NCBI GenBank assembly: GCA_964515945.1
Contig: CAZEWY010000139.1
Location: forward strand, 1 to 9,890
Direction of reading: 5' to 3'
Length of the DNA: 9,890 bases
DNA from: CAYQQJ01 sp964515945
GTDB lineage: Bacteria > Pseudomonadota > Gammaproteobacteria > Pseudomonadales > Cellvibrionaceae
Shown: positions 1 to 8,135 of the stretch, in pieces
How the letters are laid out: each line of letters opens with the position of its first letter
How positions within the stretch are numbered: the stretch's first letter is position 1
Notes under the pieces: model-generated
Told to the model about the DNA's origin: nothing
What the model saw: the letters and a program-made list of their open reading frames with translations, nothing else
The model's database searches: none
Made by a program: the position numbers and the translations under genes

Positions 1-131
1 GGTCTTTGCCTTTCGGCAGCGCACGGGCAGTAGGGTCCATTAGGCGGAGCAATGCACGAATGAATCTTGTACCGAGCCGCACCTTCACAAGCTGAGATTA
101 CCAATAGCGAAAACTCACCGATGGTTACCCG

Positions 132-2498
132 ATGAATAATGACACGATAAGTAAACTAGTCGATTTGATCGAAAATGAACTCTACTATCACCAACGCAGT
201 GGCAATGATGCTGCTTTAGAACGCTTTTGGCAGCTCTATCCCGCAGCTTCCCTCGACCAACTCACCATGGAGCAATACGTGCTCGGCAGAGGCTCCCAAG
301 CGGAAAACTTCTGCTGGTGGATTGAACGGGGGTTGGAGAAGGCGCTGGGTCGATACATGCCGGGCAGTGCCAAAGGCCATTTAATGTACCGGCTGCCGGA
401 CGGGAGCTTGTATAAACACAAGCATATCGAGGATTTAAGTGATGATGAAGCACTTCGCTACATCCTCAAAATTCACAAGGTGATTACCACGGCGGACCCG
501 ATGCAATCTCTGCTTTGGTTGGACGACCCGGACGCGATTTACCAACGCGCTGGTGTGAAGCCGAGGCTCGTTATGGGCGAAGGGCGACGACTAAGGTTGG
601 TGAGCGTCTATCATCCGAACCATTTTCTGCCCATTTGCTCCAGCGCCCATATCGGGCACTTCCTTGAACACCTGGGCCTTGAACGCAGCCAAATTCCGCC
701 GCTTAAGCAGACTTTTGCCCGGCACCAACTGCTGCAAGAAGTGTATGACAGCATCAAACAGCACGTACCCCAGCTTACGCGTTTCGGCTTTGTTAAAGCG
801 CTGTACAGCGACGAACTTGGAATGCGGCCCCAGCAGAACGCGGATGAACCGGAAGAATACACTCCAGTACCAGCGGATAAGGAATCAATAACCACTATGC
901 AGCCGACATCACTCAACACCATTCTTTATGGACCGCCCGGCACAGGTAAAACCTATGCTACAACGGAACTCGCCGTGCAGGTTGCGGAGCCAGAGAAGTT
1001 CGAAGCTATACAGCGCGAATCCGCAGACCCTGCAAAACAGCGTGAAGCGGTGAAGAACCTCTATGACCAGCTTGTGCGCGATAACCGCGTGGTGTTCACC
1101 ACCTTCCACCAAAGTTTCGCTTATGAGGATTTCGTGGAAGGTATTCGAGCCAAGCCTTCAACGAGCGGCGGCAGCCTAACCTACGACATAGAAGACGGTA
1201 TCTTCAAGCGTATTGCCGACAGAGCCAACAAGGCTGTGACACCCGAAAGCAATTTGGGCTTATCCTCGTCGCCAAAGGTGTGGAAAATATCCATTGATAG
1301 AGTGCACAGCACGGAGCTTAGAGACCGGTACATCCAAGCTGGAGAAGCAAGAATTGGGTGGAACTTAACCGGGGATCTATCTTTAGATTATGAAGAGAGA
1401 GCAGACGAAGAGAAAGCCTACTGGAACACACTATCAACCAAGAGCCAAACGGCTATCGGCAATTTTTCGGAAGGTATAGAGAAAGGCGACGTACTTCTGT
1501 GCCTTAAGGATGCAGAAACCATACAGGCCGTTGGCATAGTCACCTCGGATTACTATTTTGATCCAGCGGCGGTAAAAGGCGAGGGAAAAGACTACGCCCA
1601 TTGCAGGAAAGTCAATTGGCTGCTCAAGGATATCGACTTTGATATTCTTCCTATTAACAACAACGTGAAGCTAGTGCAACAGACGTTATACCCTTTAAGC
1701 CGTATCAGCTGGGATGACGTGGTAGCGGAGCTGAAAAACCAGGGGTTTCCATCTCTCTCGCCTACGAAAATTGCTCCGGCCAGTTTTGAGAAGCCCAATT
1801 ACGTGTTGATTATTGATGAGATCAACCGGGGCAACATTTCCCGTATTTTCGGAGAGCTTATCACCTTACTGGAACCCGATAAGCGCAAGGGCGCCAGGGA
1901 TTACCGATCGGTTATTCTACCCTACTCCAAAGAGGAGTTCTCCGTACCCCCGAACCTTTTTGTGATAGGTACAATGAATACGGCGGACAGGTCGCTTGCC
2001 CAACTTGATTTGGCGCTACGCCGACGCTTTGCATTCGAGGAGGTGCTACCACTCCCTGATTTGCTGGCCGACGTTGAGGTCTACGGCGTATCCATGGCGG
2101 AGCTACTAGAGACTATTAATAACCGAATAGAAGTGTTGCTGGATCGCGATCACCTGATTGGGCACAGCTATTTCTGGCCTTTGATAAACATGACCGATCA
2201 ACAGGCCAAAGCCGAGAAACTAGCAGAGATATTTAGGCGCAAAATCATTCCGCTGCTGCAGGAGTATTTTTTCGCTGATTGGGAGCGTGTCAGCTGGGTA
2301 TTGAATGACCTGGACAAGGCTTCGGAGGCGAGGTTTGTTCACCTGAAGCAAGGCAATGGCGAACTGCACAAGCTGTTTAGCAGCAAACTCACAGACCACT
2401 CACTTTCCGACCGCCGCTACAGCATCAACCAGACTGCTTTCAGTAACCCCGCCGCTTACCGCGGAATTCTCATTGGCGATACGGGCACTGGCGAATAG
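132..2498 (+). CDS. mcrB: McrB-family AAA+ GTPase with inserted EVE/PUA-like domain
   Basis: Motor and recognition subunit of an McrBC type IV restriction system, which in this family binds modified DNA and uses GTP hydrolysis to drive translocation and cleavage with McrC. The 788 residues show an N-terminal region (about 25-235, with WIERGLEKALGRYMPGSAKG near 63-82) like the putative DNA-binding domain of many McrB homologues, not the E. coli 5-methylcytosine domain. The AAA+ core follows: Walker A GPPGTGKT (267-274), Walker B with D562-E563, the McrB signature MNTADRS (615-621), an arginine-rich LALRRRF (627-633) and a late DHLIGHSYF. Between Walker A and B, residues about 381-535 form an extra module (KVWKISIDRVHS, RIGW, GDVLLCLKD, VGIVTSDYYF) resembling EVE/PUA-like modified-base readers. 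E. coli McrB is about 460 residues, so this protein is much longer. The ATG at 132 is the first in-frame start after a stop at 105; I see no good Shine-Dalgarno. mcrC begins 2 bp after the stop. Family call is secure; modification specificity is unknown. Confidence 0.95.
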   Translation: MNNDTISKLVDLIENELYYHQRSGNDAALERFWQLYPAASLDQLTMEQYVLGRGSQAENFCWWIERGLEKALGRYMPGSAKGHLMYRLPDGSLYKHKHIEDLSDDEALRYILKIHKVITTADPMQSLLWLDDPDAIYQRAGVKPRLVMGEGRRLRLVSVYHPNHFLPICSSAHIGHFLEHLGLERSQIPPLKQTFARHQLLQEVYDSIKQHVPQLTRFGFVKALYSDELGMRPQQNADEPEEYTPVPADKESITTMQPTSLNTILYGPPGTGKTYATTELAVQVAEPEKFEAIQRESADPAKQREAVKNLYDQLVRDNRVVFTTFHQSFAYEDFVEGIRAKPSTSGGSLTYDIEDGIFKRIADRANKAVTPESNLGLSSSPKVWKISIDRVHSTELRDRYIQAGEARIGWNLTGDLSLDYEERADEEKAYWNTLSTKSQTAIGNFSEGIEKGDVLLCLKDAETIQAVGIVTSDYYFDPAAVKGEGKDYAHCRKVNWLLKDIDFDILPINNNVKLVQQTLYPLSRISWDDVVAELKNQGFPSLSPTKIAPASFEKPNYVLIIDEINRGNISRIFGELITLLEPDKRKGARDYRSVILPYSKEEFSVPPNLFVIGTMNTADRSLAQLDLALRRRFAFEEVLPLPDLLADVEVYGVSMAELLETINNRIEVLLDRDHLIGHSYFWPLINMTDQQAKAEKLAEIFRRKIIPLLQEYFFADWERVSWVLNDLDKASEARFVHLKQGNGELHKLFSSKLTDHSLSDRRYSINQTAFSNPAAYRGILIGDTGTGE

Positions 2499-2500
2499 CC

Positions 2501-3802
2501 ATGCAAGTACGAGAATATGCCTGGTTAACCACAGATAGAGGTGCGCAGGCTTCGTTGGATCTCGGTATTATCTCGCGCGCAACGTTTGACTGGCTGCTTG
2601 AGCTAAGCCAAAAACCCAGTCAAGGAAAGCCGTTTGTACGGCTGGAGAATCTGAACACGCTCAAGTTGGGCAGCTATGTGGGCTACCTGCAGAGTCCCGC
2701 TGGCGAGGCGATAGAAGTGCTGCCCAAAACAGGGCTCGGATCCGGCGACTCCAGCCATTCCCGTTTTGTGCTCCAGGCCATGCTCCGCTCCACCTTAACC
2801 TTGCCTTTTCAGGAACACGAGCAGGCAGATTTGTTGCGGATGGATGTGCCCCTGCATGAATGGGTTATTGGCCAGTTTTTGGTAGAGCTGAAAAAGCTGG
2901 TGCAACGGGGGCTGAGATTTGAATACCGCAGAATAGAAGAGGAAAGTGCTTACGTGCGCGGACAGCTGAACATGCCGGCGCAATTGCGCCAGCCGCCGGG
3001 GCGAGAGCATCATTTTCACATTCGGCACGATGAATTCAGTCCGCAGCGGCTGGAAAACCGCCTTTTAAAAAGTGCACTTGTAATCGCCCGCCAATTAGTG
3101 AATGTGCCGGACAATTGGCGCCTGGCAAACGAGCTTGCACAACAGCTTGAAGTGCTTGAACCGGCGACCCAACCGCTGCTGGACCTAAAGCACTGGCGTA
3201 CCGGCAAGTTAATGCGCAGCTATGATGCCATTCGTCCATGGTGCGATTTGATTCTGGAACGCTTGAACCCGAGCTTTCAGTGGGGCCACCACCGCGGCAT
3301 TGCTCTCTTGTTCCCCATGGAGCGGCTATTTGAAGATCACGTGGCGAAGTGTTTGGATCGTAGTGTGACTCCTGGTTGGAAGCTACGGCCTCAGGCGAAT
3401 TCGGAATGGCTTCTCAGTCATACGCCGAGTTACGGCGACCGCCGGCGATTGTTCCAGCTCCGACCCGACCTGGTGTTACAACGTGATGACTGTAGCGTGG
3501 TGCTAGACACAAAATGGAAGCTTCTCGACAGCAAGAGCGCCAGCGATCCGAAATACGGCATAAGCCAGACAGACCTCTATCAGATGCTTGCCTATGGGCA
3601 TAAGTACCAAGCAGGCGCAGGGGAGCTGATGCTCATTTACCCGAGACACGGGGAGTTTACGGAACCGCTACCGCCTTTTTATTACGACAAAGGCTTGAGA
3701 CTATGGATCGTGCCGTTTTGCCTTATTTCCAATCGACTGATACAGGGAGAATGGTGTGAATTTTTCAATGGCATCGACGGGATGGCCCCGGTAGGAGTGT
3801 AA
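2501..3802 (+). CDS. mcrC: McrC, PD-(D/E)XK nuclease subunit of McrBC
   Basis: Nuclease partner of McrB: in the known complex McrC sits on the McrB hexamer, stimulates its GTPase and cuts DNA. The 433-residue protein has the usual McrC layout, an N-terminal beta-rich McrB-contacting half and a C-terminal PD-(D/E)XK nuclease. Visible catalytic residues are D323 (in LRPDLVL) and D336-x-K338 (in VLDTKWK), preceded by the conserved FPMERLFEDHV (271-281, E274 and E278) and followed by QTDLYQMLAYGHKY (356-369). The nuclease looks intact. E. coli McrC is about 350 residues, so this is a somewhat longer family member. The ATG at 2501 follows the mcrB stop by 2 bp and has only a weak upstream Shine-Dalgarno, suggesting translational coupling and a fixed ratio of the two subunits. 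Transcription probably ends in the 179-bp spacer before hsdR, although no clear terminator is visible. Confidence 0.93.
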   Translation: MQVREYAWLTTDRGAQASLDLGIISRATFDWLLELSQKPSQGKPFVRLENLNTLKLGSYVGYLQSPAGEAIEVLPKTGLGSGDSSHSRFVLQAMLRSTLTLPFQEHEQADLLRMDVPLHEWVIGQFLVELKKLVQRGLRFEYRRIEEESAYVRGQLNMPAQLRQPPGREHHFHIRHDEFSPQRLENRLLKSALVIARQLVNVPDNWRLANELAQQLEVLEPATQPLLDLKHWRTGKLMRSYDAIRPWCDLILERLNPSFQWGHHRGIALLFPMERLFEDHVAKCLDRSVTPGWKLRPQANSEWLLSHTPSYGDRRRLFQLRPDLVLQRDDCSVVLDTKWKLLDSKSASDPKYGISQTDLYQMLAYGHKYQAGAGELMLIYPRHGEFTEPLPPFYYDKGLRLWIVPFCLISNRLIQGEWCEFFNGIDGMAPVGV

Positions 3803-3924
3803 GCAGTCCACCTGTGGCTGTACAGGATGCTACACCAGGCGCTCGTTTGAAGCTCCATTGCTCTACGGCAGAGCTCCGACAACCGCGACACACTAGGCGC
3901 TTTGCGCGAATAGGCCAAAGGTGG

Positions 3925-3976
3925 CGTCGAAAGGAACCAACCCTTGCTAGAATGGCAGAAGAATCCGAATAAGGAA
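3925..3976 (+). promoter_or_regulatory. Candidate promoter and ribosome binding site for hsdR
   Basis: In the 179-bp mcrC-hsdR spacer, TAGAAT at 3948-3953 is a fair -10 match (5 of 6 to TATAAT). The hexamer at the matching -35 distance (3925-3930, CGTCGA) is poor, so the promoter call is weak. The Shine-Dalgarno AAGGAA at 3971-3976 is good and fixes the hsdR start at 3982. The rest of the spacer holds a small hairpin (GCTCT/AGAGC, 3860-3874) without a T-run and an imperfect 12-bp direct repeat, and no gene. Confidence 0.3.
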
Positions 3977-3981
3977 CAACC

Positions 3982-6900
3982 ATGAACGCGCCAGCCCCAA
4001 AATTCCAGGAAGAATACAGCGCAAAGTTGCCTGCCCTGGCCTTGTTGAGCAATTTGGGCTGGTCGTCCCTTTCGCCTGCCCAGGCACTTGCTGCCCGTGA
4101 TAACAAACCGGACGAAGTGGTGCTGCGCGATGTGTTGCGAGGGGAACTGAAGAAGCGCCGCTTTACCTTCTCTGGCCGAAATTACCCGTTGTCCGACAAG
4201 GCCATCGGTAACCTGATTGCCGAGGTGTGCAGCCCGGCACTGAATGAGGGGCTGCTAACGGCAAACGAGAAGCTGTATAACCACCTGCTGTACGGTATTT
4301 CCGTGACTGAATTTGTGGACGGCAAGAAAGCCAACCCCACAATCACGTTGATCGACTGGCAGAACCCGGCTAACAACAGCTTTGTGTTTACCGAGGAATT
4401 CTGCGTTACCCGTACGGGCGGCATAGAATCCCGCAGGCCGGATATTGTCTGTTTTGTGAATGGCATTCCGTTGGTGGTGATTGAGGCCAAGCGCCCTGAC
4501 GGCCATGCTAAAAAAGGCCCGACCATTCAGGAGGGCATTTCCCAAAGCTTGCGCAACCAGCGGCATGATGAAATTCCCCTGCTGTTTGCTTACAACCAGT
4601 TGCTGTTCTCTATCAACGGTAACGAAGGTCGCTATGGCACCTGCGGCACGCCAGAGAAATTCTGGGCAGCTTGGCGCGAGGAGGATATTTCTGATGCCGA
4701 GATGCTCGCAGTCAAGAATAAAAAGCTTAACGCGGAACAGCTTACCGGGGTTTTCGGCCATCGGAATGTGGCGGACCAGGACTGGTACGAGAACCTGATT
4801 GCCGGCGGTGATCTGGCGCTTACGGAGCAGGACAGGCTGCTGATCAGCCTGCTCTCGCCAGAGCGATTGCTGGGAATGATCCGCTACTACACCCTGTTTG
4901 ATAAAAAAATCGGCAAAGTAGTGGCCCGGTATCAGCAGGTGTTCGGTATCAAGCGGCTGATCGAGCGCATAGGCACCTATGAGCCATCTTCCAGCAGGAA
5001 CGGAAACGATAAAGGCAGAAGACAAGGTGGCGTGATCTGGCATACCACCGGGTCCGGCAAGTCCTTAACCATGGTCTTCCTGAGCAAGGCGCTGATTCTC
5101 TACGATGCACTGAAGCAATGCCGCATTGTGGTCGTTACCGACAGGGTTGATCTGGAGACTCAACTGAGCAATACCTTTGCTTCCGGCGGCGAACTGGCGG
5201 GTAAAAAAGACCGGGAAGCGGCCATGGCGACTTCCGGCACGCGCTTGGCTGAGCAGATTGGCAAGGGTACCGAACGCATTATTTTTTCCCTGATTCAGAA
5301 GTTCAATTCAGCCACCAAACTGCCGGAATGCTTCAATGACAGCGCCGACATTATTGTGCTGATTGACGAGGGCCACCGAAGCCAGGGCGGTGAGAATCAT
5401 ATTCGCATGAAGCAGGCATTACCCAACGCCGCTTTTGTCGCCTTCACGGGCACCCCCCTGCTCAAAGATGATAAAACCACCAACAAATTCGGCCCCATTG
5501 TGCATGCCTACACCATGCAGCGGGCGGTGGAAGACAAAGCCGTCACACCGCTACTGTACGAAGAACGCATTCCCGATTTGGATGTGAATGAACGGGCTAT
5601 TGACCGATGGTTTGACCGTATTACAGAAGGTTTATCAGAAAACCAGCGCACGGACCTGAAAAAGAAATTTGCGCGCAGGGGCCAGATATACAGTGCGGAT
5701 GATCGCATTCGGCTGCTTGCGCTGGATATTGCCAACCACTTCACCAAAAACATCGACGAAGGCTTGAAAGGCCAGCTGGCCTGCGAGAATAAAGCTTCGG
5801 CCATCAAATATAAGAAGTACCTCGACGAGGCAAACCTATTCGAGAGCGCCGTGGTCATGAGCCCGCCTGATACGAGGGAAGGCAATACCGAAGTGGATGA
5901 AGCCACCATGCCCGAGGTGAGCAAATGGTGGAAAGAGAATGTGGGCAGCATGGATGAGCAGGTATATACCAAACAAACAGTGGAGCGTTTCGCTAAAGAT
6001 GATGACCTGAAACTGCTGATTGTGGTGGATAAACTGCTGACGGGATTTGATGAGCCCCAGAACACCGTGCTGTACATCGACAAGCCCTTGAAGGGGCACA
6101 ACCTGATACAGGCGATTGCGCGTGTTAACCGCCTGCACCCCAAGAAGAAATTCGGTTTACTGATCGACTACCGGGGCATTCTGGCGGAACTGGATACCAC
6201 TATTCAGCAGTATCAGGATTTGGCTTCACGTACCCAGGGTGGCTACGACATCAATGATATCGCCGGCCTGTACAACCAGATGAGCACGGAGTACAAGAAG
6301 CTGCCGCGGCTGTACAAGAACCTTTGGGCGGTGTTCAGTGGAGTGAAGAACAAGAATGACATTGAGCAGCTGCGCCAGGTGTTGGTGCCGCGCATGAAGG
6401 AAGTTGACGGTGAAATGGTGGATGTAAACCTGAAGACCCGAGACGACTTTTATCAAGCATTGACGGAATTTGCGACCTGCCTGAAAGTCGCTTTGCAATC
6501 GGCTACCTTCTTTGATGACAAAAGCTTCACCGACACCGACCGGCAGCATTACAAGGAGACGGTCAAACAGTTATCCAGCCTGCGCCAACTGGTGAAGCAG
6601 GATTCCGGCGAATCCGTGCGCTATGACGAGTATACCGATCAGGTGAAGAAGCTTATGGACAAGCATGTGGTAGGTGTGGAGGTTAAGGAACCAGACGGCG
6701 TGTACGAAGTGGGCAAGATGGGACAGCAAAAGCCGGAGGAATGGAGCGAGGACAAAACGCGCAATGAAACCGACATCATCAAAACCCGCGTGACCAAAAT
6801 GATTGAGCAGGATTTAAATGATGACCCTTATGCTCAGGAAGCTTTCTCGAAACTGCTGCGCCAGGCCATTGCCGAGGCCGAGCAGCTTTTTGATCACCCG

Positions 6901-7287
6901 CTCAAACAATACATGCTGTTTCGTGAGTTTGAAGAACAGGTGGAAGAGCGAAAGCTGAAGGATATTCCCGATGCCTTCGGCGGAAACCACCATGCGCAGG
7001 CATATTTCGGTATTTTCAAAAAGGTACTACCCAACGCATTTTCCATTCAGGATGACCAGGTACAAGACAAATGGGTAAAGCTGGCGTTCACCATTGACAA
7101 GGTGGTGGAGAAGTCAGTTGCCGAGAATTCGATCAACCCTCAGAACATTGAAGCCGATATCCGTAAACAACTGCTGCCGATGATGTTCAGGGAATGCAAA
7201 GCGGTTGGCGATGGCATGGATCAGGCTAAAGCTATTGTGGAGTGGGTAGTGCAGATTACGAGAGTCGGCTTGAGCGGAGTTCGGTAG
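3982..7287 (+). CDS. hsdR: Type I restriction enzyme R subunit (HsdR)
   Basis: Motor and nuclease subunit of a type I restriction-modification enzyme: with HsdM and HsdS it translocates DNA using ATP and cleaves unmodified DNA away from the recognition site. The 1101 residues show an N-terminal PD-(D/E)XK nuclease with D154 (ESRRPDIV) and E168-A-K170 (VVIEAKRP), followed by a QxxxN/Y-like stretch near 187. A superfamily 2 helicase motor follows: motif I HTTGSGKS (354-361), motif II DEGH (462-465), motif III-like FTGTPL (488-493), LLTGFDEP (685-692) and motif VI QAIARVNR (710-717). The helical C-terminal part is typical of HsdR subunits. Length is normal and all key residues are present. The ATG at 3982 has AAGGAA six bases upstream. 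The next gene starts right after the stop. No hsdM or hsdS is in the window, so the specificity partner must lie elsewhere or be lost. Confidence 0.95.
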   Translation: MNAPAPKFQEEYSAKLPALALLSNLGWSSLSPAQALAARDNKPDEVVLRDVLRGELKKRRFTFSGRNYPLSDKAIGNLIAEVCSPALNEGLLTANEKLYNHLLYGISVTEFVDGKKANPTITLIDWQNPANNSFVFTEEFCVTRTGGIESRRPDIVCFVNGIPLVVIEAKRPDGHAKKGPTIQEGISQSLRNQRHDEIPLLFAYNQLLFSINGNEGRYGTCGTPEKFWAAWREEDISDAEMLAVKNKKLNAEQLTGVFGHRNVADQDWYENLIAGGDLALTEQDRLLISLLSPERLLGMIRYYTLFDKKIGKVVARYQQVFGIKRLIERIGTYEPSSSRNGNDKGRRQGGVIWHTTGSGKSLTMVFLSKALILYDALKQCRIVVVTDRVDLETQLSNTFASGGELAGKKDREAAMATSGTRLAEQIGKGTERIIFSLIQKFNSATKLPECFNDSADIIVLIDEGHRSQGGENHIRMKQALPNAAFVAFTGTPLLKDDKTTNKFGPIVHAYTMQRAVEDKAVTPLLYEERIPDLDVNERAIDRWFDRITEGLSENQRTDLKKKFARRGQIYSADDRIRLLALDIANHFTKNIDEGLKGQLACENKASAIKYKKYLDEANLFESAVVMSPPDTREGNTEVDEATMPEVSKWWKENVGSMDEQVYTKQTVERFAKDDDLKLLIVVDKLLTGFDEPQNTVLYIDKPLKGHNLIQAIARVNRLHPKKKFGLLIDYRGILAELDTTIQQYQDLASRTQGGYDINDIAGLYNQMSTEYKKLPRLYKNLWAVFSGVKNKNDIEQLRQVLVPRMKEVDGEMVDVNLKTRDDFYQALTEFATCLKVALQSATFFDDKSFTDTDRQHYKETVKQLSSLRQLVKQDSGESVRYDEYTDQVKKLMDKHVVGVEVKEPDGVYEVGKMGQQKPEEWSEDKTRNETDIIKTRVTKMIEQDLNDDPYAQEAFSKLLRQAIAEAEQLFDHPLKQYMLFREFEEQVEERKLKDIPDAFGGNHHAQAYFGIFKKVLPNAFSIQDDQVQDKWVKLAFTIDKVVEKSVAENSINPQNIEADIRKQLLPMMFRECKAVGDGMDQAKAIVEWVVQITRVGLSGVR

Positions 7288-7290
7288 TTG

Positions 7291-8067
7291 ATGACTGTTA
7301 CCATAGTACTTCCCCTGCAAGATAGCCTAGAACCTGCACGTAAGAGGTTCACGCTTAGCTACGGCGATGAGAAGATAATTTTTGAGCGGATTGACCGTGC
7401 CAGTGATGTTAACCGGGTGCTGATCAAGGTTCACCCCGACTGCCGGGTGCTGGCGCATGCCCCGAAGGGTCGCTCCGATGCCGATGTGCTGCAAGCGGTC
7501 AAAAAACGCAGCCAGTGGATTTCCCGGCAACTTAGGGAGTTCCGCAAGCAACTGGAACATATCACCCCGCGCACATATGTGAGCGGCGAGAGCCATTACT
7601 ACCTCGGCAAGCAGTATCAGCTCAAGGTATTCCAGGCTGAAAAAAGTCAAGAACAGGTGAAGCTTTTGCGCGGTACGCTGGAGTTAACAGTACGCGAGAA
7701 GAATCCGGACCGAATACGGACACTGCTTAGCGACTGGTACAAACAACGAGCTGGTGACATCTTCAATAAACGCCTGGACGCCATGCTTGATCAAACACTA
7801 TGGGTCAGCCATCGGCCATCAATCAGTGTGCGCACTATGCAAACACAATGGGGAAGCTGCTCGCCCAGTGGCCGGCTTACCCTGAACCCTCACCTGGTGA
7901 AAGCCTCCAGACAATGCATTGACTATGTGATTCTGCATGAACTCTGCCACATAGCGGAGCACAACCACAGTGAAAAATTTTACAGGCTGTTGGGGCAGGT
8001 AATGCCGAATTGGGAGAGCGTGAAATCCAGGCTGGATGGCATGGCCAGCGTGTTACTCAATAGTTGA
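7291..8067 (+). CDS. YgjP-like (DUF45/WLM-type) zinc metallopeptidase
   Basis: Predicted zinc metallopeptidase of the YgjP/DUF45 family, whose substrates are unknown. The zinc site is clear: HELCHIAEHNHSEKF carries HEXXH at residues 216-220 and a third histidine in NHS at 226 (numbered from the ATG). The family motif QTQWGSCSPSGRLTLNPHL lies just upstream. There is no signal peptide or membrane segment, so it is probably cytoplasmic. The 258 residues are close to the family's usual 230-250. The ATG at 7291 lies 3 bp after the hsdR stop; a TTG at 7288 directly abuts that stop and is the alternative start, with GGAG at 7276-7279 serving either. This tight spacing implies translation coupled to hsdR. 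YgjP-like genes recur next to type I restriction genes, but their job there is not established; processing or turnover of a restriction subunit is only a guess. Confidence 0.9.
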   Translation: MTVTIVLPLQDSLEPARKRFTLSYGDEKIIFERIDRASDVNRVLIKVHPDCRVLAHAPKGRSDADVLQAVKKRSQWISRQLREFRKQLEHITPRTYVSGESHYYLGKQYQLKVFQAEKSQEQVKLLRGTLELTVREKNPDRIRTLLSDWYKQRAGDIFNKRLDAMLDQTLWVSHRPSISVRTMQTQWGSCSPSGRLTLNPHLVKASRQCIDYVILHELCHIAEHNHSEKFYRLLGQVMPNWESVKSRLDGMASVLLNS

Positions 8068-8104
8068 GACGCCCGCCAGGTGAAAAAATTGGTGGCGCTA
8101 ATCC

Positions 8105-8122
8105 TTAGGCGAGTTCGCCTGA
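8105..8122. terminator. Small hairpin between convergent genes
   Basis: AGGCG at 8107-8111 pairs with CGCCT at 8116-8120 around an AGTT loop, and U-A and U-G pairs can extend it to 8105-8122. It lies in the 68-bp gap between the convergent metallopeptidase and mrr genes, where a two-way terminator would be expected. Neither strand has a T-run right after the stem, so this is at best a weak intrinsic terminator. A direct repeat of GCTAATCCT (8097-8105 and 8135-8143) flanks it, the second copy overlapping the end of mrr. Confidence 0.3.
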
Positions 8123-8135
8123 ACGACGTAAGCGG

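Noticed and set aside
1..97. Minus-strand frame open from the left edge (contains MDPTARALPKGKD), and short plus-strand frames closing at 31-33, 41-43 and 93-95
   Set aside because: Too short to identify, with no clear ribosome binding site or family match. One could be the end of a gene outside the window, but nothing supports hsdS or any other call.
1272..1736. Lower GC in the EVE-like insertion as a sign of recent transfer
   Set aside because: It runs at about 46% over 1321-1680, but nearby core AAA+ sequence (1801-1860) is equally low, so the dip is not specific to the insertion.
3860..3874. GCTCT/AGAGC hairpin after mcrC as an intrinsic terminator
   Set aside because: The stem is only 5 bp, competes with an overlapping AGCTC/GAGCT pairing, and has no T-run after it.
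4255..5043. 262-codon open frame on the minus strand inside hsdR
   Set aside because: It lies entirely antisense to a well-supported helicase/nuclease gene, shows no recognisable domain, and fits a codon-bias shadow.
5508..6143. 211-codon minus-strand open frame rich in Ser, inside hsdR
   Set aside because: Antisense to conserved HsdR motor motifs; its low-complexity composition is what the complement of this coding strand would give.
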